Source: Bryobacteraceae bacterium (GTDB lineage: Bacteria; Acidobacteriota; Terriglobia; Bryobacterales; Bryobacteraceae). From it: 64,000 nucleotides of DNA. Positions 7,359 through 16,545 of the stretch are shown here, one piece after another; the stretch's first letter is position 1; each line of letters opens with the position of its first letter. The notes beneath the pieces are model-generated. The model was given only the letters and a program-made list of their open reading frames with translations. It had not been told where the DNA came from and did no database searches. The stretch covers positions 4,402,001 to 4,466,000 of the forward strand of contig BPGE01000001.1 of assembly GCA_026002875.1 (NCBI GenBank). Direction: 5' to 3'. The position numbers and the translations under genes are program-made.

Positions 7359-8642
7359 TCACCAGTACAGCCTTTGGTCCCGTTCACCGGCCGTCGGCGC
7401 AGCCTGCCGCCGCTCCCACAGCAGGTACCCCAGTGCGTCGCTCAGATGCGTCCGCCGCGGGTCTTTCGCCTTGTCGATCTCGCTGCTGTTCTCCGCCCAT
7501 TGCACCCGCTCGAAGTCCAGGATCAGCTCCTTGCACTTCGGGTCCACCAGCAGCCCCACCTCGCCCGCCGCATTCTTCAGCCGCGCGTTGACCAGTGCCG
7601 CCCGCTCCCGCACCGACGGGTTCTTGCGCGGAATCCGGTACGAAGGCTTCTCTCCCCGCTCGGCGAAGTAGCTCTCGATGATCTCCCGGTCCGTCGTCCC
7701 GCTCGTCTGCAGGCGGCTCGCGCACGCATCCCCGTAGATCACCAGCCCCGCTTCCCAGCCTCCGTACCGCCGCGTGAATTCCTCGCACGCGTCCCGCGTG
7801 CTCGCGCGCCGCAGCACGATCTCATCCACCACGTGGATCCGCCCCTCCACCTCCTGCACCACCACGCTCGACATCGGATCCACGTTGAAGTCCAGCGCCC
7901 ACAGCAGCTCCAGCCTCCGGTCCGCCTCCAGCTTCTGCACATGCACCTTCCGGTCGAACGCGTGGTACACCAGCCCCTGCGACGGATTCAGGTACTCGCC
8001 CAGCACCTCCTGCGCGTAAAACGCCTCGTCGTAGCTGTGCTTCAGCCGTTCGTAAAAATCAGGAACCCGCTCCAGCAGGTGCCGGTTCTCGAACGGCGCC
8101 GCCTGCACGCACTCGTACCCTTCCACCGGATCGTGGATGAACCGCTCCCACACCCAGTCGTAGCCCTTCGGCGTCCATACCCCGAACCCGCAAAGCCTGC
8201 TCGCCCGCGGGTCCCTCAGCCTGCCCTCGAGCCTCACCCAGGCTTCCTCGCTCGCGTAGGTCAGCTCGTCCACTCCGAACCACGCCAGATTCGTGCCCCT
8301 CAGCCGCTCGTATTCGTCCAGCGACCGGAACAGGATGCGCGATTCCGTGTCCAGCAGCAACGCCTGGTTCTCCGCCTTGTTGAACTCGAACGGAATCCCG
8401 CTCTCCCGCATCACCTCGAACAGCGCCGCCTGCGTCGCGTCGCGCAGCATTGGATACGTCGGCGCTCCGATCAGTCCCGTCCTCCCCGGATTCAGATAAG
8501 CCAGCTTCAGCGCCTCGTGGCACAGCGCCTGGCTCTTCCCGCTGCCGATTGGACCGGAAAACCCTTTGAACCGCGCCGTCGACTCGTGGAATCTGCGCTG
8601 CGAAGGCAGCGGCGAATACGGGATGGTCCTCCGGATCTTCAT
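7359..8642 (-). CDS. terL: Phage terminase, large subunit
   Basis: This 427-residue packaging motor couples ATP hydrolysis to DNA translocation and cuts concatemers. Walker A is GPIGSGKS near residue 31. Walker B is LAWFGVDEL near residue 120. The C-terminal nuclease carries acidic motifs LLWALDFNVDP, VIYGDACASR and HLSDALGYL. Both domains look intact, so the enzyme is probably functional. The ATG at 8642 shares bases with the TGA of the preceding gene (ATGA overlap), so this start is preferred over the upstream in-frame ATG at 8663. Confidence 0.85.
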   Translation of the reverse strand: MKIRRTIPYSPLPSQRRFHESTARFKGFSGPIGSGKSQALCHEALKLAYLNPGRTGLIGAPTYPMLRDATQAALFEVMRESGIPFEFNKAENQALLLDTESRILFRSLDEYERLRGTNLAWFGVDELTYASEEAWVRLEGRLRDPRASRLCGFGVWTPKGYDWVWERFIHDPVEGYECVQAAPFENRHLLERVPDFYERLKHSYDEAFYAQEVLGEYLNPSQGLVYHAFDRKVHVQKLEADRRLELLWALDFNVDPMSSVVVQEVEGRIHVVDEIVLRRASTRDACEEFTRRYGGWEAGLVIYGDACASRLQTSGTTDREIIESYFAERGEKPSYRIPRKNPSVRERAALVNARLKNAAGEVGLLVDPKCKELILDFERVQWAENSSEIDKAKDPRRTHLSDALGYLLWERRQAAPTAGERDQRLYW

Positions 8643-9001
8643 GCCGCCTTCGGCTCCACCCATTCCACTTTCACCGCGCTCGGCTTCTCCAGCCCCAGCG
8701 CCTCACGCAGCTGAATCAGCCGCACTCCCTCGCTCGTGGTGATCTTGCACTCCCCCTCCTCCACCTGCTCCGCAAGCTGCAGCAGCATCCGGTCCACCAT
8801 CTCGCCCAGCTTCTTCTTGTCCAGCTTGGGAGTCGGTTTCTTCGCCGCTGGCTTTTTCTTCGGTTCCGCAGTCTCTCCTGTGCCCGCTGCAGCCGCGGTC
8901 TTTTTCGCTGCCCGCGGATTCTTCCCTGTCTCTTTGCCCGGTGCCTTCGCCGGCCGCGTCGTCTTTCGCGTCGCTTTTTTCTTCGCCTGCTTCGTTGCCA
9001 T
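8639..9001 (-). CDS. Basic histone-tail-like protein in small-terminase position
   Basis: This is the first gene of the phage block. From the ATG at 9001 it gives 120 residues; an ATG at 9025 would add eight. The first 60 residues are almost only Lys, Ala, Thr, Pro and Arg (MATKQAKKKATRKTTRPAK), like histone H1 tails. The last 60 form a compact helical part (MVDRMLLQLAEQVEEGE) ending VKVEWVEPKAA. The position directly upstream of and overlapping terL is that of small terminase subunits, which bind DNA. That role is inference. Confidence 0.45.
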   Translation of the reverse strand: MATKQAKKKATRKTTRPAKAPGKETGKNPRAAKKTAAAAGTGETAEPKKKPAAKKPTPKLDKKKLGEMVDRMLLQLAEQVEEGECKITTSEGVRLIQLREALGLEKPSAVKVEWVEPKAA

Positions 9002-9173
9002 GCCCGTGCGTTCCCCCGCCGCCATGAAGCATCCCCGCCTCTCTGCATCGCCCTGCCCCGCTTCCGCTCCATCTCCTCGAAAACAAAAAAGAAATTTTTT
9101 GTCCTTCTCTTGTGACAGGCCCCCTTCCCTCCCCCCTTCTGCATCGGATACCGTAAAAGGGGATCAGCCCCGT

Positions 9174-10085
9174 ATGCTGAGAGCCGCGTTCCTCTTCCTC
9201 TCCCGCCGCCGCCTGCTCCGTCGCTGGATGGAAACCTCGCCCGTCGCGGCCGGGCTGACGCGCCGCTTCATCGCCGGCCAGCGCCTCGAAGACGTCATCG
9301 CCGTCGCCCGCCGTCTTCAGCAGGAGAACATCCTCTCCACCCTCGACCACCTCGGCGAAAACGTCACTTCAGCCGATGAAGCCGCTGCCGCCCGCGTCTG
9401 CATTGAAGAGGCCCTCGACGCCATTGCGGCCGCCGGACTCCCCGCCACCGTCTCCATCAAGCTCACTCAGTTCGGCCTCGACATCTCCGACTCGCTCTGC
9501 CGTTCCAATGTCGAAGCAGTGCTTCTGAAAGCCCGCTCCATCGGCTCCCGCGTGGAGATCGACATGGAATCCAGCGAGTACGTCACCCGCACCCTCCAGA
9601 TCGTCGAGGATCTCCACTCCGCGCACAACGGCCTCCGGGCCGTCCTGCAGGCCTACCTCTACCGCACTGCCGGCGACCTTCGCCGTCTCAACGCCCTGCG
9701 CGTCCCCGTGCGCCTCTGCAAAGGCGCCTACAACGAGCCCCCCTCCGTCGCCTGGCCCCGCAAGCACGAGGTCAACTCCAGCTACGCCCGCCTCGCCCGC
9801 ATCCTCCTCGACGAGGGCGAGGACCCCGCCTTCGCCACCCACGATCCCCGCATGATCGATCTCATCCTCGAGCACGCTGCCCGCAACAGCCGCCCAACTT
9901 CCTCCTTCGAGTTCCAGATGCTCTATGGCGTCCGCCGCGACCTCCAGCGCATGCTTGTCTCTCACGGCTACCGCCTCCGCCTTTACGTCCCCTACGGCGA
10001 CGCCTGGTATCCCTATTTCATGCGCCGCCTCGCCGAGCGCCCCGCCAACGCCATCTTCATCCTGAAAAACCTCTTCCGCCACTGA
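9174..10085 (+). CDS. Proline dehydrogenase
   Basis: The 303-residue product is a single-domain FAD enzyme that oxidises proline to pyrroline-5-carboxylate, the first step of proline catabolism. Family motifs are CKGAYNEPPS near residue 182 (the usual KGAY motif), FEFQMLYGVR near 246 and YVPYGDAWYPYFMRRLAE near 272, which holds the substrate-binding Arg pair. The size matches monofunctional enzymes; no P5C dehydrogenase domain is fused and none lies nearby. The ATG at 9174 lies close to a GGGG-CCCC inverted repeat that could shield the ribosome site. Confidence 0.9.
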   Translation: MLRAAFLFLSRRRLLRRWMETSPVAAGLTRRFIAGQRLEDVIAVARRLQQENILSTLDHLGENVTSADEAAAARVCIEEALDAIAAAGLPATVSIKLTQFGLDISDSLCRSNVEAVLLKARSIGSRVEIDMESSEYVTRTLQIVEDLHSAHNGLRAVLQAYLYRTAGDLRRLNALRVPVRLCKGAYNEPPSVAWPRKHEVNSSYARLARILLDEGEDPAFATHDPRMIDLILEHAARNSRPTSSFEFQMLYGVRRDLQRMLVSHGYRLRLYVPYGDAWYPYFMRRLAERPANAIFILKNLFRH

Positions 10086-10130
10086 CCGTAACTTCAGGAA
10101 CCCTCCCCTCTGCCGCAGCGTCTAAAACAG

Positions 10131-10586
10131 ATGAAGGCGCGGGCGATGAAATATTGGGGCTTCCTCCTCGCCAAGCTCCTCGCCGTTTTCGCGGTGCTGC
10201 GCCTCCTTTGGCTCCTCATCGAAACCCTCCTCCCCGAGCCGGAAATCTTCCTCTACACCCGTCTCCCGCGCTTCCCCAACGACCTGCCCTGGACCGCCGC
10301 CATTCTGCTCTTCTGGCTTCTGTCTCTCGGTCTCATCGCCCTCGTCATCTGGGATCAGCGCACCCGTTGCCGCACCTGCCTGCGCCGCCTCCGCATGCCC
10401 GTCGAAAGCGGAAGCTGGAGCCGCGCCACTCTGTTCGCCCCGCCCCGCAAGTCTCTCATCTGCCCCTATGGCCACGGCACTCTGGATGAACCCGTCGCGC
10501 ATGTCTCCGCTCAGCCTCCCACGGAGTGGCACGCCCACGGCGACATCTGGAAAGAACTCGAAGCCCTCGACAGGGACCGCCAATAG
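10131..10586 (+). CDS. Small membrane protein with zinc-ribbon-like cysteines
   Basis: The product has 151 residues. Two predicted membrane segments (about residues 10-30 and 55-75) are followed by a soluble C-terminal part. A CRTCLRR pair and a later CPYGHG could bind a metal. The protein is not recognised. It may start at the ATG at 10131 or at the ATG at 10146, which has a better-placed GAAGG. It lies between proline dehydrogenase and the penicillin-binding protein with short gaps on both sides, and its job is unknown. Confidence 0.6.
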   Translation: MKARAMKYWGFLLAKLLAVFAVLRLLWLLIETLLPEPEIFLYTRLPRFPNDLPWTAAILLFWLLSLGLIALVIWDQRTRCRTCLRRLRMPVESGSWSRATLFAPPRKSLICPYGHGTLDEPVAHVSAQPPTEWHAHGDIWKELEALDRDRQ

Positions 10587-10627
10587 CCTCATGCCACAAT
10601 AGAAAGTGACCCTTAAGGGAGACCTCT

Positions 10628-13114
10628 GTGTCCGCCAAGTCCGGCAAGAAACCCGAACGCCGCCTCTTCCGCAGCGCGTTCCTCAAAATCGGCGTCGCGA
10701 TTCTTTCCTTCTTCTTCGTTCTTCTCTCCGTCTCCTTCGCCGCCGTCTGGATCCACTACTCCCGCCTCGTCGACGAAAAGCTGCAGAAGGGACCTTTCAC
10801 GCAGACCGCCCAGCTCTATGCGGCGCCTGAGCCCGTCAGCGTCGGCGACTCGCTCTCCCAGGACGAACTCGTCGAGGCGCTCCGCCGCCGCGGCTACACC
10901 ACTGACCGCTCCAACCGCGTCGGCTGGTACCACCTGCGCTCCGGCGGAGTCGAAATCTTCCCCGGCGTCGACGCCTATCCCCATTCCGAACCCGGCGTCA
11001 TCTTTCTCGAGAACAACACCGTCGTCCGCATTGTCTCCAGCCGCGACCATACCGAACGCCCCCGCTACTTCCTCGACCCCGAACTCGTCACCAACCTCCA
11101 TGACCGCCGCCGCGAAAAGCGGCGCCTCGTCCGTTTCAACGACATCCCCAAAGTCCTCGTCCACGCCGTCATCTCCGCCGAAGACAAGCGCTTCTTCGAT
11201 CACGCCGGCTTCGATCCCATCCGCATCATCCGCACCGCCTGGGTCGACGTCACCCAGAACCGCCGCTACGGCGCTTCCACCATCTCCATGCAGCTCGCGC
11301 GCCTCCTCTGGCTCTCCCGCGACAAGACCTGGAAGCGCAAGGCGCTCGAAGCCCTCATCACTCTCCAGCTCGAGCAGAAGCTGACCAAGGAACAGATCTT
11401 CGAGTACTACGCCAACCAGGTCGACCTCGGCCAGCGCAAGAGCTTCGCCATCCACGGCTTCGGCGAAGCCGCCCAGGTCTACTTCGGCAAGGACATCCGG
11501 GACCTGCGCGTCGAGGAGGCCGCGCTCCTCGCCGGCCTCATCCAGCGCCCCAACTATCTCAACCCCTACCGCCACCCGGAACGCGCCATCCAGCGCCGCA
11601 ACGTCGTTCTCGGCCTCATGCGCGACAACGGCTTCATCACCGAACTCCAGTACCTTGAAGCCGTCAAGGCCCCGCTCAGGCTCGCCGAAGGCGGCGAAGA
11701 GTCCACCGACGCCCCCTACTTCGTCGACCTCGCCTACGACGAACTCCAGGAGAACTTCGCCGACCTCGACTTCCAGGCCAACTCCTACCGCATCTACACG
11801 ACCCTCGACATGAAGCTCCAGCGCGACGCCCTCGAGGCCGTCCGCATCGGCATCCAGGAGGTCGACGCCCAGTTGGCCAAAATGCGCCGCAAGTACCCCG
11901 AGCCCCAGGTCGCCCTCGTCTGCCTCGATCCTTACACCGCCGAGGTCAAGGCCCTCATCGGCGGCCGCAGCTACGCCGCCAGCCAGCTCAACCGCGCCCT
12001 CGCCCGCCGTCAGCCCGGCTCCGCCTTCAAGCCCTTTGTCTACGCCGCCGCCCTCAACACCGCCCTCGAAGGCCGCGAACCCGTCATCACCCCGGTCACG
12101 CACGTCGTCGACGAGCCCACGACGTTCTACTACGACGACAGGGAATACACTCCCAACAACTTCCGCCAGCAGTTCAACGGCCCCGTCACCCTGCGTTTCG
12201 CGCTCTCGAAATCCCTCAACATCCCCACCGTCAAGTTCGCTGAAATGGCCGGTTACCAGGCCGTCGCAGACCTCGCGGAAGCCGCTGGACTCAAAGGCGT
12301 CAAGCCCACTCCCGCCCTCGCTCTCGGCGCCTATGAGGTGACCCCGCTCGACATCGCCGGCGCCTACACCGTGTTTGCCAATCAGGGCACCTGGGTGCAG
12401 CGGAACCTCATCCGGGAGATCCGCTCCGCAGACGGCAACCTCATCCACCAGTACCAGCCTGTCACCCGCCAGGTTCTCGATCCCCGCATCGCGTACATGG
12501 TCGTCAACCTCATGGAAGAGGTTCTCCGCTCCGGCACCGGAGCCGGCGTCCGCTCCCGCGGCTTCCTCCTGCCCGCCGCCGGAAAGACCGGCACCTCCCA
12601 CGACGCCTGGTTTGCCGGCTTCACCTCCAAGCTCCTCTGCGTCGTCTGGGTCGGCTTCGATGACAACCAGGAGCTCCCCCTCGAAGGCGCGAAGGCTGCC
12701 CTGCCTGTTTGGGCTGAGTTCATGAAGCGCGCCCACCGTCACCGCGAATACCGCGGCGTCCAGCCTTTCTCTCCTCCCGATGGCATCGCCATCGTCGACG
12801 TCGATCCCCTCAGCGGCCAGCTCGCCACTGCCTCCTGCCCGAAGGCCATCCAGGAAGTCTTCCTCGCCGGCACCCAGCCCGTCGAACTCTGCCGCCTCCA
12901 CGGCGGCGGCCAGACCTGGATCAGCAGTTGGGACTCCGACTCCGCATCACCCTCTTCATCCTCTCCCGCCACGGCCCGCGTCCAGCCGCCTCCGCAGCGT
13001 CAGACCCCCGTCAGAACGGAATCTCCTCAGCCCACCGCGTCGCCTCAGCCGCCCGCCCCGGCCGGGGAACCAAAACGCGGTTTTTGGAACCGGATTCGGG
13101 CTATATTTAGGTAG
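10628..13114 (+). CDS. Bifunctional class A penicillin-binding protein (PBP1-type)
   Basis: This 828-residue inner-membrane enzyme polymerises and cross-links peptidoglycan. It starts at GTG 10628 after a GGGAG site. A membrane anchor lies at about residues 20-43. The glycosyltransferase (GT51) domain shows ISAEDKRFFDHAGFDP near residue 187 and GASTISMQLAR near 214. The transpeptidase domain shows the catalytic SAFK near 464, SKSLN near 527 and GKTGTS near 652. The C-terminus is Pro/Ser-rich and disordered. The layout, with an extra domain between the anchor and GT51, resembles PBP1B. The active-site motifs are intact. Confidence 0.92.
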   Translation: MSAKSGKKPERRLFRSAFLKIGVAILSFFFVLLSVSFAAVWIHYSRLVDEKLQKGPFTQTAQLYAAPEPVSVGDSLSQDELVEALRRRGYTTDRSNRVGWYHLRSGGVEIFPGVDAYPHSEPGVIFLENNTVVRIVSSRDHTERPRYFLDPELVTNLHDRRREKRRLVRFNDIPKVLVHAVISAEDKRFFDHAGFDPIRIIRTAWVDVTQNRRYGASTISMQLARLLWLSRDKTWKRKALEALITLQLEQKLTKEQIFEYYANQVDLGQRKSFAIHGFGEAAQVYFGKDIRDLRVEEAALLAGLIQRPNYLNPYRHPERAIQRRNVVLGLMRDNGFITELQYLEAVKAPLRLAEGGEESTDAPYFVDLAYDELQENFADLDFQANSYRIYTTLDMKLQRDALEAVRIGIQEVDAQLAKMRRKYPEPQVALVCLDPYTAEVKALIGGRSYAASQLNRALARRQPGSAFKPFVYAAALNTALEGREPVITPVTHVVDEPTTFYYDDREYTPNNFRQQFNGPVTLRFALSKSLNIPTVKFAEMAGYQAVADLAEAAGLKGVKPTPALALGAYEVTPLDIAGAYTVFANQGTWVQRNLIREIRSADGNLIHQYQPVTRQVLDPRIAYMVVNLMEEVLRSGTGAGVRSRGFLLPAAGKTGTSHDAWFAGFTSKLLCVVWVGFDDNQELPLEGAKAALPVWAEFMKRAHRHREYRGVQPFSPPDGIAIVDVDPLSGQLATASCPKAIQEVFLAGTQPVELCRLHGGGQTWISSWDSDSASPSSSSPATARVQPPPQRQTPVRTESPQPTASPQPPAPAGEPKRGFWNRIRAIFR

Positions 13115-13136
13115 GCCCCGGGGCCAGGAGGTTCTT

Positions 13137-13904
13137 ATGCGAACCTGGATTGCCATCCTTTTCTTCTCCGCCTCCCTGCCGGCTGCTCAGGCCCCCCAGC
13201 CGGCTTCTGCGGAATCAGTTCAGCCGCCTCAGGAAGCCGAGGCCCCCAAGCCTCAGATCACCCCGGAGATGCGCGGCGATATCTACATGGCCCGCCGCAT
13301 GTACCGCGAGGCCATCGATGTCTACCGCTCCATCCAGCCCCCCACCGCAGTCATCCTCAACAAAATCGGAATTGCCTACCAGCAGCTCGGCGATCTGGAA
13401 TCGGCAAGGAAAATGTACGAGCGCGCCATCAAGCTCAACCGGAAATACGCCGAGGCCATTAACAATCTCGGAACGGTTCACTACGCCCGCAAAAGCTACC
13501 GCAGGGCCATCTCCCAGTACAGAAAGGCCCTGTCCCTCAACCCGGACTCCGCTTCCATCTACTCCAACCTCGGCACCGCTTACTTCGCCCGGAAAGATTA
13601 TCGGCGCGCCATCGAATGCTACGAAAAAGCCCTCGCGATCGACCCCGACGTCTTCGAGCGCCGCGGCACGTCCGGCGTCCTCCTGCAGGAACGCAGCGTC
13701 GAGGAGCGCGCGAAATTCCACTATCATCTCGCCAAGGTCTACGCCAAGAACGGCCGCAATGATCTCGCCCTCTTCTACATCCGGAAATCCCTTGAAGAAG
13801 GATTCAAAGAGAAGCGGCGCTATCTGGAAGAAAGCGAGTTCGCCGAGCTGCGCAAGCTTCCGGAATTCGAAGAGCTGATGAAAATCGAACCCCGTGTCCT
13901 GTAA
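13137..13904 (+). CDS. Exported TPR protein
   Basis: The product has 255 residues and a signal peptide (MRTWIAILFFSASLPAAQ). It then has at least three consecutive tetratricopeptide units, for example AEAINNLGTVHYARKSYRRA and SIYSNLGTAYFARKDYRRA, at about residues 75-190. TPRs usually mediate protein-protein contacts; a periplasmic scaffold role is likely. An AGGAGG site six bases before the ATG fixes the start. The next TPR gene starts inside its last codons, so the two are probably co-translated. Confidence 0.8.
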   Translation: MRTWIAILFFSASLPAAQAPQPASAESVQPPQEAEAPKPQITPEMRGDIYMARRMYREAIDVYRSIQPPTAVILNKIGIAYQQLGDLESARKMYERAIKLNRKYAEAINNLGTVHYARKSYRRAISQYRKALSLNPDSASIYSNLGTAYFARKDYRRAIECYEKALAIDPDVFERRGTSGVLLQERSVEERAKFHYHLAKVYAKNGRNDLALFYIRKSLEEGFKEKRRYLEESEFAELRKLPEFEELMKIEPRVL

Positions 13905-15750
13905 ACCTGGTATTTTTCTCGCCGCCGCGCTCGCCTCGGCCCTCCTTCATCCCGCCTGTTCCCGCAGCGGACAGCCCTCTCCGCAACTCCGCCGCCTTGC
14001 CGTGCTCCCAGTCGACGATCAGTCGCCTTCCGGCTCTCACGCCTGGCTCGCCCGGCTTCTCTCCTTCGCCCTCGTCCGCCAGATCGAAGGCGCTCCGCGA
14101 CTGCTCGCCGCCGAAGTCCGCAACGCCGCCGACTTCTCCGGCGCCACGCATCAGCTTGCCGGCTTCCTCTCTCTCCGCGGCGGCAACCTCGAAGCCCACC
14201 TCTTCCTTTACGAACTCCCCTCTCACAAGCTCGTCCGGCACGAGGTGATCGCGCGCCCCTCGGCTGACTGGTTGTCCCTCCTCTCCGGCGCCGCGCGTTT
14301 CGTCGCCTCCGCGCTCGAGCCTTCCGCCTCTCTCCAGCCCATCTCCGTCAAAAAGGAATCCGCCGCCCGCAGCCTCGCCGAAGCCCTTTCCGCCTCCACG
14401 CCTGAGCAGTCCCAGGCTGCCTTCCGCGCCGCCGCCGAAGACGACCCCTCCTGCGGCTGGTGCTGGCTCGGCTGGGCTGAAACCGCCCTGCGCCGCGGGC
14501 TGCGCGAGGAGGCTCTCCAGGCGGTGGGCGCCTCCAGCCTCGATGGCAGGCAGATCGATCCCCTCTCCCGCAGCCGCCTGGATCTCATCGCCGCGCAACT
14601 TCGTTCCGACCCCCGTGCAATCGCCGCAGCCCAGCGGGCGATCGCCGCCGCTGCTCCCGGCGACCCCGTCGCGCAGGGGCGCCTCGCCGAAGTCCTCGTC
14701 GCCAGCCGCCAGTTCGATCAGGCTGCCGCCGCTCTCCAGCGCGCCATCTCCATCGATCCCCAGAACGGCCTCTACTGGAACTCTCTCGCCTACGCCCGCG
14801 CCTATTCTGGCCGCTTCGATGAAGCCCTCAAAGCCGCCGCCCGCTACGCCGAGCTCGACTCCTCCCCGAACCCCGCCGACAGCCGCGGCGAGATCCTCAT
14901 GATGGCCGGGCGCTTCACCGAAGCCTATCAGGCGTTCGAAGAAAGCTATCGCAGGGACCGCAACTTCAACAGCGGCGCCGCCATGGAAAAAGCCGCCCTC
15001 TGCTGGATGCTCCACGGAGACCCCCGCCGCGCCTCCGAAGCCATCGCCCGCTTCCTTCAGGACCGCGCCCAAACCGGCGACCGCCTCATCGAGCTCCGCC
15101 GGGCGCGCTGGGAGTTCCTCATTGGCCAGTCCGCCCTCGCCCGCCAGCGGTGGACCAGCCTCGCCGGAGACGCCACAAGCCCCATCCATCTCCTGGCCAT
15201 TTCCATGCTCGCCCTGCGCCAGGCGTTCGCCGATCCCGCCTCCGCCGCCTCCATCCTCCGTTCCCGTCCGCCCGCCCGCGACCCGATGAACGAACTCTTC
15301 CTCGCATACGCTGCCGCCGCTTCCGATCCCTCCTTCCCGGACCAGATCCGGGACGAGCGCCTGAAACTCGAGCTCCGCGCCCTCTCCCTCACCGCCCGCC
15401 GGGATTGGTCGCGCGCCGCCGATGCCTGGAAAACGGTCATCGACCGCTCCCCGGGAGGAACGGACAGCCCATACCGTGAACTCCGCGCTTTCTGCCTCGT
15501 CCAGACGGGCAACACCCGGCAGGCTTCCGAAGCCCTCGGCAACTCGTGGCCGCTCCTCAGCCAGGGCCAGTGGGAGTTCTACGATTTCCTCGTCTACCCG
15601 AACGCGCTCTTCACCCGCGCCGAAATCGCCCGCGCCGCAGGAAAGACCGATGAAGCCCGCCGCCTCTACGACATCTTCCTCCAGTTCGCGGGCGACCGCC
15701 CGGATCTCGCCCCGCAGATCGCCCGCGCCCGCTCCGCCGCCCGCCTCTGA
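13894..15750 (+). CDS. TPR-containing probable lipoprotein or exported protein
   Basis: The product has 618 residues. It starts with GTG 13894, which overlaps the previous gene by 11 bases. The N-terminus is signal-like (KPGIFLAAALASALLHPACS) with a Cys at the end of the hydrophobic stretch, an imperfect lipobox. Most of the rest is helical TPR-like repeats, clearest around residues 270-330 (RQFDQAAAALQRAISIDPQ). No catalytic domain is seen. It probably works with the preceding TPR protein in the envelope; the precise role is unknown. Confidence 0.7.
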   Translation: MSCKPGIFLAAALASALLHPACSRSGQPSPQLRRLAVLPVDDQSPSGSHAWLARLLSFALVRQIEGAPRLLAAEVRNAADFSGATHQLAGFLSLRGGNLEAHLFLYELPSHKLVRHEVIARPSADWLSLLSGAARFVASALEPSASLQPISVKKESAARSLAEALSASTPEQSQAAFRAAAEDDPSCGWCWLGWAETALRRGLREEALQAVGASSLDGRQIDPLSRSRLDLIAAQLRSDPRAIAAAQRAIAAAAPGDPVAQGRLAEVLVASRQFDQAAAALQRAISIDPQNGLYWNSLAYARAYSGRFDEALKAAARYAELDSSPNPADSRGEILMMAGRFTEAYQAFEESYRRDRNFNSGAAMEKAALCWMLHGDPRRASEAIARFLQDRAQTGDRLIELRRARWEFLIGQSALARQRWTSLAGDATSPIHLLAISMLALRQAFADPASAASILRSRPPARDPMNELFLAYAAAASDPSFPDQIRDERLKLELRALSLTARRDWSRAADAWKTVIDRSPGGTDSPYRELRAFCLVQTGNTRQASEALGNSWPLLSQGQWEFYDFLVYPNALFTRAEIARAAGKTDEARRLYDIFLQFAGDRPDLAPQIARARSAARL

Positions 15751-15879
15751 TCCCTTCCTGGAAGCCTCGCCACGGCCAGGCTTTGCATTCCAGCGGCACC
15801 CCCCGCCAGTCCTTGTGACAGGTTTCCCGCCGCGGCCCGCGCTTCCCCTGCCGTGCTATGTTCTCATCCAGGGGCCTGG

Positions 15880-16545
15880 GTGCGAGACAGCCTGCGGAAA
15901 CTCGAGCACGACATCGTTCACTGCCGGCGCTGCCCCCGTCTTCTCGCCTGGTGCGCCCAGGTCGCGCGTGAAAAGCGCCGTGCGTACAGGGACTGGGACT
16001 ACTGGGGCCGCCCCGTCCCCGGTTTCGGCGATCCTGAGGCCCGCGTCTACATCCTCGGTCTCGCCCCGGGCGCTCACGGCGCCAACCGCACCGGCCGCGT
16101 CTTCACCGGCGACAGTTCCGGCGACTGGCTCTACCGCGCCCTCTGGGAAACCGGCTTCGCCAATCAGCCCGAAAGCACCCGCCCCGGCGACGGCCTCGCT
16201 CTCTCCGGCGCATGGATCGGCGCCAGCGTCCGCTGCGCCCCGCCAGCTAACAAACCGCTCCCGGAAGAATTCGCCCGCTGCCGCGAATATGTCGCGCGCG
16301 AACTCGCCCTGCTGAAATCCGTCCGGGTCGTCGTCGCCCTCGGCCGCCTCGCCCACGACAACTTCGTCGCCCTGCAAGGCCTGCCCCGCAACGCCTTCCG
16401 CTTCTCCCACGGCGCCGTGCACGAGGCCGGGTCTCTCATCCTGCTCGACTCATACCACCCCAGCCGCCAGAACACCCAGACTGGAAAGCTCACCCGCGAG
16501 ATGTTGCGCGGCATCTTCCGCGATGCAAGGAGACTCTCCCGATGA
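15880..16545 (+). CDS. Uracil-DNA glycosylase, family 5 (UDGb-like)
   Basis: The enzyme removes uracil and related deaminated bases from DNA. The four Fe-S cysteines are visible: HCRRCPRL near the N-terminus and RCAPPANKPLPEEFARC in the middle. Other family motifs are YWGRPVPGFGD, LGLAPGAHGANRTGR (active-site loop) and SYHPSRQNTQTGKLT near the end. The UDGb-type AHG motif, where other families carry a polar catalytic residue, supports family 5. GTG 15880 is chosen as start; GTG 15853 is in frame and would add nine residues. It overlaps the TenA-like gene by four bases (ATGA). Confidence 0.85.
   Translation: MRDSLRKLEHDIVHCRRCPRLLAWCAQVAREKRRAYRDWDYWGRPVPGFGDPEARVYILGLAPGAHGANRTGRVFTGDSSGDWLYRALWETGFANQPESTRPGDGLALSGAWIGASVRCAPPANKPLPEEFARCREYVARELALLKSVRVVVALGRLAHDNFVALQGLPRNAFRFSHGAVHEAGSLILLDSYHPSRQNTQTGKLTREMLRGIFRDARRLSR

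Noticed and set aside
5191-7671. 826-codon plus-strand frame opposite the phage coat, scaffold and portal genes
   Set aside because: The minus-strand frames encode recognisable phage proteins; this one is His/Arg/Pro-rich and without family features.
9026-9173. Phage attachment site or integrase at the right edge of the phage block
   Set aside because: The gap between the phage block and proline dehydrogenase shows no tRNA, integrase or obvious direct repeat.
10613-12901. 762-codon minus-strand frame opposite the penicillin-binding protein
   Set aside because: It is an Asp/Glu/Gly-rich antisense shadow of a conserved gene.
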